A stretch of DNA of 64,000 nt from Mucilaginibacter robiniae (GCF_012849215.1 NZ_CP051682.1:4030001-4094000), one strand, 5' to 3'; shown: positions 36,878-45,795, counted from the stretch's first letter. Notes: a model not told the origin generated them from the sequence alone. A program made the numbers and translations.

Positions 36878-38779
36878 TTATTTTTTCTGTGGTTTTACAA
36901 TCAATACCGGCACATTTACCAGGTGGCGTACCGTATCAACAGTTGTGCCATATATTAAATCTTTAACGGCCTTATGCCCGTGCGACCCCATAACCAGAAA
37001 ATCAACTTTCTGAGCTTTAACCATCTTGGCTATGGCATTAGCCCGGCTACCATAATCAATGCAGGAATGGGCATTATAGCCTAATTCTTTCAAAGCGGTT
37101 ACATACTGTTCCAGATTGTTAAAGTCACTTTGTGTTTCGTAATCCATCACCTGTTTGCCATGATAACGTGCACCGGCAGTTTCAACCACATGCATCAGGG
37201 TATAATCAGCCTTTTTGCCACCCTGCATGAGGGCATGTGAGATGGTGTCTTGGTCATTCTTTGAAAAGTCTATAGTAATACCAATGTGCTGGTAATGGTG
37301 TGTCTGTAGGTCTTGGATGGCTATAGCTAAGCCATGTGGTAAGCTTGATACTGGCTTAATAGCGGTTTTACTAACAAATGGCTTAATAAACACATACAAT
37401 AGCAACACACCAACGGCAACAGCAATAGGTGCAATCACAAAATGTACCAGGTTGGCTGATGATGGATTGGCTGCTGCCCACTTGCCAATTTCTTCTACAA
37501 CTAAACGTGCATTTAAAACTACTATAAGTGCAGCACATACCCATGCTGCTATTTTAGTTAACGTTTTCAGGGCAAATTTGCCCATCAGCTGCTTGTCTGA
37601 TGTAAAATGGATGAGAGGTATTACGGCAAAGCCCAACTGTAAGCTTAATACTACCTGGCTTAGTACCAATAACTTGCCTAAGCCATCAACACCGGCATAT
37701 AGCAGGGTAAAGAAGGTAGGAATAATAGCTAACAACCGGGTAAGTAAGCGCCTGAGCCAAGGAGCAATGCGCAGGTTTAAGTGCCCTTCCATAATAATTT
37801 GCCCGGCCAGTGTACCAGTTACGGTTGAGCTTTGACCAGAAGCAATTAAAGCTATAGCAAATAATTTTGGTGCCCATGAACCGAAAATATGATCCAGTAG
37901 TTTATGTGCGTCTTGTATTTCAGCAACCTGATGATAACCATTCCTAAAAAAAGCGCTGGCAGCCAGTACCAAAATTGCGGCATTCACAAAGAAAGCCAGG
38001 TTTAAAGCAATGGTAGTGTCCCACAAGTTAAATTTGATAGCACTGCGTATGCCCTCATCGGTTCGGTCAATTTTACGAGTTTGTACGAGTGAAGAGTGTA
38101 GGTACAAGTTGTGCGGCATTACGGTAGCACCAATAATACCAATTGCGATATACAAGCCATCATGGTTAAGCTCATGCGGTACAAAACCTGCCATTAACTC
38201 AGGCATATCAGGCTTTACGATAATCATTTCCACCAGGAAAGATAAGCCCACTATAAAAATGAGCGAAACAATAAAGCTTTCCAGCTTGCGCATGCCTTTG
38301 TTAAGTAGCAACAACAGTAAAATGGTGTCTGACATGGTTACCATCACGCCCCAAATTAGCGGTAGGTTAAAGAGCAGTTGCAAGCCAATAGCCATACCAA
38401 TAATTTCAGCCAAATCGCAAGCTATAATGGCAATTTGAGCCAGCACGTACAAGCAAAAGTTTATAAAACGGTTGTAAGTGCTTTTGGAAGCCTGTGCAAT
38501 ATCTACCCCTCGCACAATACCTAAACGTGCACTTAACGATTGCAACAGAAGCGCAATAAGGTTAGATAACAACAATACCCATATAAGGCGATAACCAAAT
38601 TGGCTACCTGCCTGTAAATCGGTAGCCCAGTTGCCCGGATCCATGTAACCAACACAGATCAGGTAAGCCGGCCCTATAAAGGCCAAAAACTTGCGCCAGC
38701 CGGTCTTGGTTTCCGTATCTACGGAGTTATGTACATTACCAAGCGATTCGCGATCTGTAGAAGTAGATATTGTACTCAT
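36878..38779 (-). CDS. mntH: Nramp Mn2+ transporter fused to a universal stress protein domain
   Basis: A 633-residue fusion. Residues about 30-455 are an Nramp transporter with eleven or so membrane helices; the TM1 metal site D47-P48-G49-N50 and TM6 motif M221-P222-H223 are intact, so Mn2+/Fe2+ uptake with protons is expected. Residues about 480-633 form a UspA domain with the ATP-binding signature G598-x2-G601-x9-G611-T612. Plain MntH is about 410-440 residues, so the stress domain is an addition. Its ATG overlaps the mntR stop (ATGA), forming an mntR-mntH operon. Confidence 0.93.
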   Translation of the reverse strand: MSTISTSTDRESLGNVHNSVDTETKTGWRKFLAFIGPAYLICVGYMDPGNWATDLQAGSQFGYRLIWVLLLSNLIALLLQSLSARLGIVRGVDIAQASKSTYNRFINFCLYVLAQIAIIACDLAEIIGMAIGLQLLFNLPLIWGVMVTMSDTILLLLLLNKGMRKLESFIVSLIFIVGLSFLVEMIIVKPDMPELMAGFVPHELNHDGLYIAIGIIGATVMPHNLYLHSSLVQTRKIDRTDEGIRSAIKFNLWDTTIALNLAFFVNAAILVLAASAFFRNGYHQVAEIQDAHKLLDHIFGSWAPKLFAIALIASGQSSTVTGTLAGQIIMEGHLNLRIAPWLRRLLTRLLAIIPTFFTLLYAGVDGLGKLLVLSQVVLSLQLGFAVIPLIHFTSDKQLMGKFALKTLTKIAAWVCAALIVVLNARLVVEEIGKWAAANPSSANLVHFVIAPIAVAVGVLLLYVFIKPFVSKTAIKPVSSLPHGLAIAIQDLQTHHYQHIGITIDFSKNDQDTISHALMQGGKKADYTLMHVVETAGARYHGKQVMDYETQSDFNNLEQYVTALKELGYNAHSCIDYGSRANAIAKMVKAQKVDFLVMGSHGHKAVKDLIYGTTVDTVRHLVNVPVLIVKPQKK

Positions 38780-39426
38780 ATAGCAATCAATAATTTTTTA
38801 GCCACCTCACGGCTGATGTTTAGTTCTTTATTTTCGTCTGTAAGCTGTATGCATACATCATAATCTGTAGCTTCAGTAATTTTGATCTTCCGGCCAATGG
38901 TAAGCTGTTGTTTTTCCAGGTATTGTAAAAAGCTAACAGAATGGTCGGACACGCCAGCTATGATACCGCTTTGATGCACCGGCAAATGCAACACACTGGT
39001 AAATGGCTGTGCGGTAATTTCTCCGCTGCTATCAGGTATCGGGTCACCGTGTGGATCAAACCTTGGGCAATCCATAAACTCATCCAAACGGTTAATCAGC
39101 TCGGTTGATGATATATGTTCCAGTTCTTCAGCCATTTCGTGTACTTCATCCCATTTAAACTTTAGCTTTTCTACCAAAAAGTATTCCCATAATCGGTGTT
39201 TCCTGATAATTTGTAAAGCTACCTTCCGGCCAGCGTCGGTTAAGCTTACACCCTGGTATTTGGCATAGTTAATCAGCTTCTTATCAGCCAGCTTTTTTAA
39301 CATATCCGTAACTGAAGCGGCTTTGGTATGTAAAGCTGCCGCAATATCATTTGTACTGGCGCTATGTGTTTCGCATTGCAAATGATAGATGGCTTTCAAA
39401 TAGTTTTCTTCGGTAAACGTGTGCAT
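38776..39426 (-). CDS. mntR: Metal-dependent transcriptional regulator, DtxR/MntR family
   Basis: A 216-residue regulator. The N-terminal winged helix is visible (TNDIAAALHTKAASVTDMLKKLADKKLINY), then the dimerisation/metal domain with conserved His/Glu residues (HRLWEYFLVEKLKF, HEMAEELEHISS) and a C-terminal FeoA/SH3-like domain. The regulator most likely senses Mn2+ and represses its own operon with mntH; a DtxR-type palindrome is present 22-41 bp upstream of the ATG. Mn versus Fe specificity is inferred from the fused neighbour. Confidence 0.9.
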   Translation of the reverse strand: MHTFTEENYLKAIYHLQCETHSASTNDIAAALHTKAASVTDMLKKLADKKLINYAKYQGVSLTDAGRKVALQIIRKHRLWEYFLVEKLKFKWDEVHEMAEELEHISSTELINRLDEFMDCPRFDPHGDPIPDSSGEITAQPFTSVLHLPVHQSGIIAGVSDHSVSFLQYLEKQQLTIGRKIKITEATDYDVCIQLTDENKELNISREVAKKLLIAI

Positions 39427-39444
39427 TTATATGTTTCTAATATA

Positions 39445-39467
39445 ATATTTAGGCTCGTCTAAAATAT
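39445..39467. promoter_or_regulatory. Putative MntR/DtxR operator upstream of mntR-mntH
   Basis: A palindrome with core TTTAGGCTCGTCTAAA (39448-39463), extended by ATA/TAT on the outside. Its shape (TTTAG-N6-CTAAA) resembles DtxR-family operators. It is in the short mntR-lrp gap, 22 bp above the mntR ATG. Confidence 0.6.
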
Positions 39468-39512
39468 AAAAACTATAAGAATATGTTTTTGTTTAACTAG
39501 TTAGATGAAAAA

Positions 39513-39543
39513 TTTTATTTTGATAATTACACGATTATATTTG
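39513..39543 (+). promoter_or_regulatory. Promoter of the lrp-type gene
   Basis: TTTT at 39513-39516, a 19-bp spacer, then TATATTTG at 39536-39543. The ATG is only 6 bp beyond the final G, predicting an almost leaderless transcript. Confidence 0.65.
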
Positions 39544-39548
39544 CAAAC

Positions 39549-40019
39549 ATGGCTGCTGAATTAGACAAAATTGATCTGCAAATATTGAAAATATTACAGG
39601 AGAACGGCCGCATTACCAATCTCCAACTTTCTAACGAAATAGGTTTATCACCCGCACCAACGTTAGAAAGGGTACGTAAGCTGGAAAATGCAGAATACAT
39701 TAAAAGTTATCACGCGCTGGTTGATGAAGAAAAACTTGGGCTGGGTATTAAAACTTTCATTCAGGTATCGCTTGATTTTCATAAAAGCAATACAATTGAA
39801 ATTTTTTTGAATGAAATTCAAAAAATTAAAGAAGTAACCGAGTGTCACCACGTAACTGGACAGTGTGATTTCTTACTTAAGGTATATGTACATGATATTA
39901 AACAGTATGAACAGCTCATTATGGAAAAAATTAGCCGGATTCCGGTGGTTAAAACTTTCCAAACAATGATGATTATGTCCACCAGCAAAAAGGAACCTAT
40001 TGTACCACTGGAATACTAA
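39549..40019 (+). CDS. Lrp/AsnC-family transcriptional regulator
   Basis: A 156-residue protein. The N-terminal HTH is visible (DKIDLQILKILQENGRITNLQLSNEIGLSPAPTLERVRKLE), followed by a RAM ligand-binding domain (VTECHHVTGQCDFLLKVYVHD). It acts as an octamer/dimer responding to amino acids; the target is unknown. The RAM motif GxxD (TGQCDF) is present. Transcribed divergently from mntR. Confidence 0.9.
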   Translation: MAAELDKIDLQILKILQENGRITNLQLSNEIGLSPAPTLERVRKLENAEYIKSYHALVDEEKLGLGIKTFIQVSLDFHKSNTIEIFLNEIQKIKEVTECHHVTGQCDFLLKVYVHDIKQYEQLIMEKISRIPVVKTFQTMMIMSTSKKEPIVPLEY

Positions 40020-40147
40020 TCTTTAATTCAAGTTTCGAATGCCCAATTAAATAAACAGAGTAGAACTTACCACTTTTGAATTTATAAAACTGTAAAAGTT
40101 CAATTTAAAATCTTTCACAAATTCAAATTGAACATTGGAGTAAGCTT

Positions 40148-40825
40148 TTAATGTATTTGCCAATCAATCGGCTGCTTTCCTTCCTGTTGCAGAATGGCGT
40201 TCGTTTTGGAAAAATGGTGGCAACCAAAAAAGCCATTATCGGCTGAATAGGGAGATGGGTGAGCCGCAGTGAGGATATGATGTTTATGGGTATCAATCAG
40301 TTCTGCTTTAGCCTGCGCGAACTTGCCCCACAGTAAGAATACAACGCCTTCCTTCAAATCAGATATTTTGCGGATAACCGTATCGGTAAATATTTCCCAA
40401 CCTTTTTTTTGATGGGAGCCCGGTTTACCTGCACGTACCGTTAGCGTGGCGTTCAGCAACATAACGCCTTGATCGGCCCACTCAGTTAGATTACCATGAT
40501 TCGGGATTTGAAAACCGGGTATATCATCCTGTAATTCTTTATAAATATTACGTAACGAAGGCGGCACTGTAACCCCTTTTTGCACTGAAAATGATAAGCC
40601 ATGTGCCTGGTTTGGGCCATGATAAGGATCTTGCCCCAGAATAACTGCCTTAACGTTGGTAAATGGTGTATGATTGAAAGCATTGAAAATATCGACGCCC
40701 TTAGGATATACTTTTTGCCCAGCTTCTTTCTCTTCTTTTAAAAAAGCTTTTAGTTTTAGCATGTAATCTTTTTCAAATTCATCGTGTAAAACTTCAAGCC
40801 AGGATGATTCTAATTCTATCGCCAT
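40148..40825 (-). CDS. ung: Uracil-DNA glycosylase, family 1
   Basis: A 225-residue enzyme with the catalytic motif GQDPYHGPNQAHGLSFSV (Asp in GQDPYH) and the C-terminal HPSPYS motif. It removes uracil from DNA in base excision repair. Family length. A weak inverted repeat (GTTCAATTT/AAATTGAAC, 40098-40133) lies downstream, between ung and the convergent lrp stop. Confidence 0.95.
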   Translation of the reverse strand: MAIELESSWLEVLHDEFEKDYMLKLKAFLKEEKEAGQKVYPKGVDIFNAFNHTPFTNVKAVILGQDPYHGPNQAHGLSFSVQKGVTVPPSLRNIYKELQDDIPGFQIPNHGNLTEWADQGVMLLNATLTVRAGKPGSHQKKGWEIFTDTVIRKISDLKEGVVFLLWGKFAQAKAELIDTHKHHILTAAHPSPYSADNGFFGCHHFSKTNAILQQEGKQPIDWQIH

Positions 40826-40895
40826 AAATTTTTGTACAGGTAATTGTTTAAAAGTATTATTAAACGGATATTTGCGCTCAATAACAAAATTACAA

Positions 40896-41450
40896 ATGAT
40901 ATCTAATATTGTTCGGTTAATAATTGCCTGTGTGGTGATGGGCGCGGCTGTAGCGTTATGTGTGTTTGGACATTGGGGATGGGGAATACCGTTATTTTTA
41001 ATAGGTGGTTTGATATTATTAAGCTACTTTTTTAACGAAAACATGATTGTTGCGCAATATTTTCTGCGCAAAGAAAATACAGATGAAGCCGAAAAATGGC
41101 TTTTAAAGATTACTGATTACGAAAAGCAATTATACAAAGGTCAGCATGGTTATTATAACCTGCTAGTAGGCTTAATAGAATCACGTAAAGCTCCGTTAAA
41201 ATCAGAAAAATACTTTAAAAAAGCTTTATCATTAGGCATGACCATGTCGCACAATACCGCACTGGCTAAACTAAGCCTGGCAGGTATATCTATGGCAAAG
41301 CGTAATAAACGCGAAGCGCAGCAGTACTTGCAGGAAGCTGCTAAGGATGATAAGAATAAACTACTGGCCGAGCAGATTAAAATGATGAAAGGTCAGATGG
41401 CACAAATGGACAAGCAGCAGGTACAACGAGGCGGCTTCCGAAACTTTTAA
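40896..41450 (+). CDS. Small membrane protein with TPR-like region, unknown function
   Basis: A 184-residue protein, family not recognised. Two adjacent membrane helices form the N-terminus (IVRLIIACVVMGAAVALCVFG; WGIPLFLIGGLILLSYFF). The rest is helical and TPR-like (EAEKWLLKITDYEKQLYK, KSEKYFKKALSLGM, REAQQYLQEAAKDD) with a Gln/Lys-rich tail. An inner-membrane scaffold role is possible. The start is the ATG at 40896; the upstream in-frame TTG at 40872 is in a GATATTTG promoter-like sequence. Confidence 0.72.
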   Translation: MISNIVRLIIACVVMGAAVALCVFGHWGWGIPLFLIGGLILLSYFFNENMIVAQYFLRKENTDEAEKWLLKITDYEKQLYKGQHGYYNLLVGLIESRKAPLKSEKYFKKALSLGMTMSHNTALAKLSLAGISMAKRNKREAQQYLQEAAKDDKNKLLAEQIKMMKGQMAQMDKQQVQRGGFRNF

Positions 41451-41455
41451 AAAAC

Positions 41456-41498
41456 AATAAATAAGGCTTAAATGATACACATTTAAGCCTTATTTATT
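41456..41498. terminator. Bidirectional terminator
   Basis: A perfect 19-bp stem (arms 41456-41474 and 41480-41498, core AAGGCTTAAATG/CATTTAAGCCTT) with a 5-nt loop, between convergent stops at 41450 and 41494. Confidence 0.88.
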
Positions 41499-41709
41499 TC
41501 TCGTCTAAACTACTGAAGTAATCAGGTTCAGCATGGTTATAGCTACTGGTAGTTGCTATAAATCTTTCAGATTGGGTAAACTCATCGTAAGATGATGGAC
41601 TGGCTACTTCCACAATTTTAAGCAGCGTGCGAATAAAGTTCACGTTGAACTTTTTACGGTCCAGCTTAATCAAAAATTCGCTATCAGTAATTTCCAGTGT
41701 AGAGTTCAT
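41494..41709 (-). CDS. Small protein, unknown function
   Basis: A 71-residue protein with a plausible folded first half (STLEITDSEFLIKLDRKKFNVNFIRTLLKIVEVA) and a Ser/Tyr-rich tail. No signal peptide or membrane segment. It is kept because the gap is otherwise empty, because its stop sits exactly in a terminator serving both strands, and because the N-terminus resembles small antitoxin-like or regulatory proteins. No partner gene is adjacent. Could be a chance ORF. Confidence 0.5.
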   Translation of the reverse strand: MNSTLEITDSEFLIKLDRKKFNVNFIRTLLKIVEVASPSSYDEFTQSERFIATTSSYNHAEPDYFSSLDEK

Positions 41710-41828
41710 ATATTTATTCCTGTTTTTCGTAAAACTAACAGGAGTTGATAAAGTGAAGGTTAGGTGTGTTTTAAATTTTAGTTAAATATTGCATCTTATT
41801 CTTCCACCCTAAATAAATACGCGTTTAT

Positions 41829-42437
41829 ATGCCTTACAACAGCTTTACTTCTATCATTGAACTGTTAGGAACTATTGCTTTCACAATTTCAGGTGTTTTT
41901 GCAGCTATGCAGAAACGACTTGATTTATTTGGCGTACTCATTATGGGCTTTGTTACCGCAATTGGTGGCGGTACCATTCGTGATGTGCTGATTGGAGTAA
42001 CACCCGTTAGCTGGATGCTGGATTTAACTACGTTAGGCGTAATTATTACTACAGGGATAATTACTGTTTTATTTAAGAAAACAGTTAAGAACCTGAAAGT
42101 AACACTCTTTTTCTTTGATGCTTTAGGACTGGGATTGTTTACCGTAATTGGAATGCAGAAAGGCGTAGCTAAAAACTTGCACCCTGTTATTTGTGTGGCA
42201 CTCGGAACTATCACCGGTTGCTTCGGTGGGGTAATCAGGGATATTTTATTGAATCAAATTCCGATGATATTTCGGAGGAAAGAGATTTATGCAACCGCTT
42301 GTATAATTGGCGGCGTTATTTACTGGCTTAGCTTAGTATGGCTTGACGAACGCCTGGCGCAAACAATAGCGGTTATCGTTATTTGTACAATCCGCATTGT
42401 GGCCGTTAAACTTAATTGGAAGCTGCCAGCTGTTTAG
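41829..42437 (+). CDS. TRIC-type channel/UPF0126 membrane protein (YicG-like)
   Basis: A 202-residue protein with six or seven membrane helices and two internal copies of the family repeat: GFVTAIGGGTIRDVLIG (about residue 40) and GTITGCFGGVIRDILLN (about residue 126). UPF0126/TRIC proteins are trimeric cation channels in bacteria. Physiological ion unknown. Stands alone; no clean promoter seen. Confidence 0.88.
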   Translation: MPYNSFTSIIELLGTIAFTISGVFAAMQKRLDLFGVLIMGFVTAIGGGTIRDVLIGVTPVSWMLDLTTLGVIITTGIITVLFKKTVKNLKVTLFFFDALGLGLFTVIGMQKGVAKNLHPVICVALGTITGCFGGVIRDILLNQIPMIFRRKEIYATACIIGGVIYWLSLVWLDERLAQTIAVIVICTIRIVAVKLNWKLPAV

Positions 42438-42527
42438 TTTTCGTTCATACCCAACAGCAAACAGAAATCGATCAAGAATATACACGGCCACAATGGGCAG
42501 ATTATATAGTATGGTGGTTTGCTTTAA

Positions 42528-44252
42528 TTAAGCGAACCAAGCCATCACACTCTCTTTTGAAGGTATAGCTAACTCCAGTTTAAGCTTTTTGCGCATACCA
42601 CCTAAATCATTAAATACTTTGTTAGGATTGGCTGCTTTCAATTCTTCAACTGTGTTAAAGCCCATTTTATTGATAACCGGAACCCACTCAGCCGGAACGC
42701 CGATGTTCACAAAATCATCAATGGTCACTACTTTAGCTTTCTTTTCCGGACGCATTTGCGGGAAGAACAATACTTCCTGAATAGTGCTTTGATTAGTCAT
42801 TAGCATTACCAAACGGTCAATACCAATACCCAAGCCTGATGTTGGCGGCATACCATATTCCAGTGCACGTAAAAAGTCTTCATCCATCGCCATAGCTTCC
42901 TCATCACCACGGCCAGCTAGTAATAGCTGCTCTTCAAAGCGTTCGCGCTGGTCTAATGGGTCGTTCAGTTCGCTGTATGCATTGGCTATCTCTTTGCCGT
43001 TCACAAATAATTCGAAACGCTCCACCAAGCCGTCTTCTGTACGGTGCTTTTTAGCCAGTGGCGTCATCTCAATAGGGTAGTCGGTAATGTAGGTTGGCTG
43101 TACCAGATTAGCTTCAACTTTAGCACTGAAAATTTCGTCAATCAGCTTGCCTTTGCCCATGGTACTATCTACCTCAATAGCTAAATCGCGGCAGGTTTGG
43201 CGTAGTTGTGCTTCATCCATTTGCGATACATTAATGCCGGTGTATTTCAAAATAGAGTCATACATCGACAGCTTTTCATAAGGACCGGCAAAGTTGATTT
43301 CCTGTTCGCCTACTTTCACCGATGGTGAACCATGTACAGCTATGGCTACTTGCTCCAAACATTCTTCCACCATGGCCATCATCCAGATATAGTCTTTATA
43401 AGCTACATAAATTTCCATGGCCGTAAATTCAGGGTTATGGGTGCGGTCCATGCCCTCGTTGCGGAACATTTTGCCAAACTCATAAACACCATCAAAGCCG
43501 GCTACAATCAATCGTTTTAGATACAATTCATTAGCTATGCGCAAATAAAGTGGCATATCCAATGTGTTGTGGTGCGTATTGAACGGACGAGCCGCTGCAC
43601 CACCATGTACCGCTTGTAAAATAGGCGTTTCTACTTCCATCCAGCCCTGGCCGTTGAAGTAGTTGCGCATAGTGTTGATGACTTTAGACCGGTTAACAAA
43701 AATCTGCTTGTATTCAGGATTAACGGTTAAGTCCACATAACGCTGACGGTAACGAGTTTCCGGATCAGTTAGTCCGTCGTATACATTACCGTTATCATCA
43801 CGCTTAACCACCGGAAGCGGCTTCAATGATTTAGATAAAATGGTAAGCTCATGTACGTGAATAGAAATTTCACCGGTTTGAGTTAAAAATACGTAGCCTT
43901 TAACGCCTACATAATCGCCAATGTCCAGCAGCTTTTTAAATACGGTATTGTACAGCGTTTTATCCTCACCGGGGCAAATTTCATCGCGCTTGATATAAAC
44001 TTGTATCCGGCCGGTTGAATCCTGCAACTCGGCGAAAGAGGCGTTGCCCATAATACGGCGAGACATGATGCGGCCTGCCAGGGTTACGTTTTTATATTTA
44101 TCAGGTTCAGTATTAAAATGATTAACGATATCCTGCGCCCAGGCATTTACCGGGTAAGCTTCGGCTGGATAGGGGTTAATGCCCAATCCGCGTAGTTGCT
44201 GTAACGACTCCCGGCGTATAATTTCCTGTTCCGATAAGGCTGCAATACTCAT
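42528..44252 (-). CDS. lysS: Lysyl-tRNA synthetase, class II
   Basis: A 574-residue enzyme. The OB-fold anticodon domain covers residues 1-150 ([33 protein letters not shown]), and the class II core contains [19 protein letters not shown] and motif 3 [15 protein letters not shown]. Escherichia coli LysRS ends near residue 505; here a C-terminal extension of about 71 residues (from [10 protein letters not shown]) follows motif 3. It contains a helix-hairpin-helix-like stretch ([19 protein letters not shown]), as in other Bacteroidota LysRS. Confidence 0.96.
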   Translation of the reverse strand: MSIAALSEQEIIRRESLQQLRGLGINPYPAEAYPVNAWAQDIVNHFNTEPDKYKNVTLAGRIMSRRIMGNASFAELQDSTGRIQVYIKRDEICPGEDKTLYNTVFKKLLDIGDYVGVKGYVFLTQTGEISIHVHELTILSKSLKPLPVVKRDDNGNVYDGLTDPETRYRQRYVDLTVNPEYKQIFVNRSKVINTMRNYFNGQGWMEVETPILQAVHGGAAARPFNTHHNTLDMPLYLRIANELYLKRLIVAGFDGVYEFGKMFRNEGMDRTHNPEFTAMEIYVAYKDYIWMMAMVEECLEQVAIAVHGSPSVKVGEQEINFAGPYEKLSMYDSILKYTGINVSQMDEAQLRQTCRDLAIEVDSTMGKGKLIDEIFSAKVEANLVQPTYITDYPIEMTPLAKKHRTEDGLVERFELFVNGKEIANAYSELNDPLDQRERFEEQLLLAGRGDEEAMAMDEDFLRALEYGMPPTSGLGIGIDRLVMLMTNQSTIQEVLFFPQMRPEKKAKVVTIDDFVNIGVPAEWVPVINKMGFNTVEELKAANPNKVFNDLGGMRKKLKLELAIPSKESVMAWFA

Positions 44253-44278
44253 AAATTATAAACTTTGCTTTAAAAAGG

Positions 44279-44286
44279 CAAAAGTA
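44279..44286 (-). promoter_or_regulatory. -7 promoter element of lysS
   Basis: TACTTTTG on the minus strand, 26 bp upstream of the lysS ATG; leader of about 22 nt. No -33 box recognised. Confidence 0.45.
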
Positions 44287-44361
44287 ATAATATAGTTTAT
44301 ACTAATGGTTTACGCAACCAACAATATGTATTAGGCAAAAGAATGAGCTTAGCTGTTTGAA

Positions 44362-44913
44362 TTATATTTTTCGGATTACTTTCGCTGGGTTGCCTACAGC
44401 TAGAGAGTGATCGGGAATATCTTTGGTAACTACCGAGCCAGCGCCAATCACACAAGCGTCACCAATAGTTACTCCCGGACAAATAACAGTTCCACCACCA
44501 ATCCAGCAATCATTACCTATGGTAATTGGCTTAGCAAACTCGGTTGAACGGCGTTCCAGTGCATCCAACGGATGAGTGGCTGTATAAACTTGTACGCCCG
44601 GGCCAAAGAACACATTATTGCCGATGGTCACTTTCATTACATCCAACACCACGCAATTCACATTGAAATAGACGTTGGTGCCGCAATACATGTTATAACC
44701 ATAATCGCAATGAAAGGGCGGCTCTATGTATAAATCCTCTGGTGCATTGGGGAGTAGTTCGCGTAAGATGATTTTGGCATTGTCGTTAAACACGTATTCG
44801 GTAACATTTAAACGATGCAGCAAAGTTTTAGCAGCTTTGCGTTCAGCTACCAGTATAGGGTCGTTAGCTAGGTAAGGCTCGCCAGCTAACATCTTTTCTT
44901 TTTCTGTTTTCAT
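44362..44913 (-). CDS. Maltose O-acetyltransferase-like sugar acetyltransferase
   Basis: A 183-residue protein. The N-terminal Mac domain is visible (KTEKEKMLAGEPYLANDPIL), then a left-handed beta-helix with hexapeptides and the catalytic His region (YTATHPLDALERR; GNDCWIGGGTVICPGVTIGDACVIGAGSVV). It acetylates a mono- or disaccharide with acetyl-CoA. The ATG at 44913 is the only sensible start: the longer frame begins with TTG inside a terminator hairpin. That terminator ends exactly at this ATG, so the gene either depends on readthrough or is expressed poorly. Confidence 0.85.
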   Translation of the reverse strand: MKTEKEKMLAGEPYLANDPILVAERKAAKTLLHRLNVTEYVFNDNAKIILRELLPNAPEDLYIEPPFHCDYGYNMYCGTNVYFNVNCVVLDVMKVTIGNNVFFGPGVQVYTATHPLDALERRSTEFAKPITIGNDCWIGGGTVICPGVTIGDACVIGAGSVVTKDIPDHSLAVGNPAKVIRKI

Positions 44914-44954
44914 AAAAAAGGGTACATTGATCAAGATTGTTCAATGTACCCTTT
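44914..44954 (-). terminator. Terminator of the fatty-acid hydroxylase gene, abutting the next ATG
   Basis: A 14-bp stem (AAAGGGTACATTGA and its complement, arms 44917-44930 and 44941-44954) with a 10-nt loop; on the minus strand it ends in TTTTTT at 44919-44914, directly followed by the ATG of the acetyltransferase gene at 44913. Confidence 0.8.
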
Positions 44955-44978
44955 AACTTATAAATTCAGGTAAGAAAA

Positions 44979-45773
44979 TTATTTATTTAAAGCTTGTTTA
45001 CTGAGTTCAGCGCCAAAGCGATTTTCCTGTATGCGGTCATATTCTTTTACATAGTCGGGGTGTTCGGTACCTAATAGGCGGTCCCAAACACGAAAATACA
45101 GGCCGTAATTGCCTTTAAATTTACTATGGTGTAGGTTATGATATACCGACGTGTTTATGATTTCAAACAAAAAAGAATGTCTTAACCAACGTGGCATTAC
45201 TTCATAACCTAAATGCCCGTAAACATTAATTACAAAACCCAGTACTGTAAACAACAGTATGGTTAAAGGATGTATAGGAAATAAAAAGGCAATAACAAAC
45301 AGCACAGCACCTTCTACCCAAGCCTCGATAAACTGGAAAGAATACGATGCCCAAGGCGAAGGGTTGGTAGATTGGTGATGCACCAGGTGCGTTAATTTAA
45401 ATAGCTTTTTGTGGTGCATTATACGGTGCATCCAGTAGAAATAGGTATCATGCACAACAAGGCTTAAGCCTAGGCTAACTCCAATCCACCATAGCGGGTA
45501 GGCGTTTATATCGGTGTAAACAAGCGTATGGTTTTTTAAAGGGCTGAATAAAACAATAAAGCCTATAATACCTAATATTGCTGAGGTTTGTACCGAATGG
45601 AAAATTTCACGCTTGAAATCTTTAATATCTGCATCTCGTTTCTGGATTTTTGATTTGGCAAACCAAGTGGTGAGTACTTTATAGAAAGCGATAAATGGTA
45701 GTCCGGCAATCACAAAATACCGGATAGCCGACATAGTGAAAAGTTCAATTAATATTCTAAGCATCTGTTGCAT
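44979..45773 (-). CDS. Sterol desaturase/fatty acid hydroxylase family protein
   Basis: A 264-residue integral membrane di-iron enzyme. The His-box motifs are present: HDTYFYWMHRIMHH, HLVHHQSTNPSPW and HNLHHSKFKGNYG. About four membrane helices surround them. Substrate is a lipid, but the exact one cannot be told. ATG codons at 45773 and 45764 are both possible starts. It lies directly downstream of the Crp/Fnr gene with a palindrome-overlapped promoter in the 67-bp gap. Confidence 0.88.
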   Translation of the reverse strand: MQQMLRILIELFTMSAIRYFVIAGLPFIAFYKVLTTWFAKSKIQKRDADIKDFKREIFHSVQTSAILGIIGFIVLFSPLKNHTLVYTDINAYPLWWIGVSLGLSLVVHDTYFYWMHRIMHHKKLFKLTHLVHHQSTNPSPWASYSFQFIEAWVEGAVLFVIAFLFPIHPLTILLFTVLGFVINVYGHLGYEVMPRWLRHSFLFEIINTSVYHNLHHSKFKGNYGLYFRVWDRLLGTEHPDYVKEYDRIQENRFGAELSKQALNK

Positions 45774-45795
45774 AACTTCTCTTTGATTACTTATG

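Noticed and set aside
37317-38438. Long plus-strand open frames (172 and 142 codons) opposite mntH
   Set aside because: They are antisense shadows of a hydrophobic coding sequence with conserved Nramp motifs; their translations are Thr/Ser/Ile-rich without domain features or start context.
40098-40133. GTTCAATTT/AAATTGAAC inverted repeat as a terminator between lrp and ung
   Set aside because: AT-rich 9-bp stem with an 18-nt loop and no T-tract; too weak to support as a terminator.
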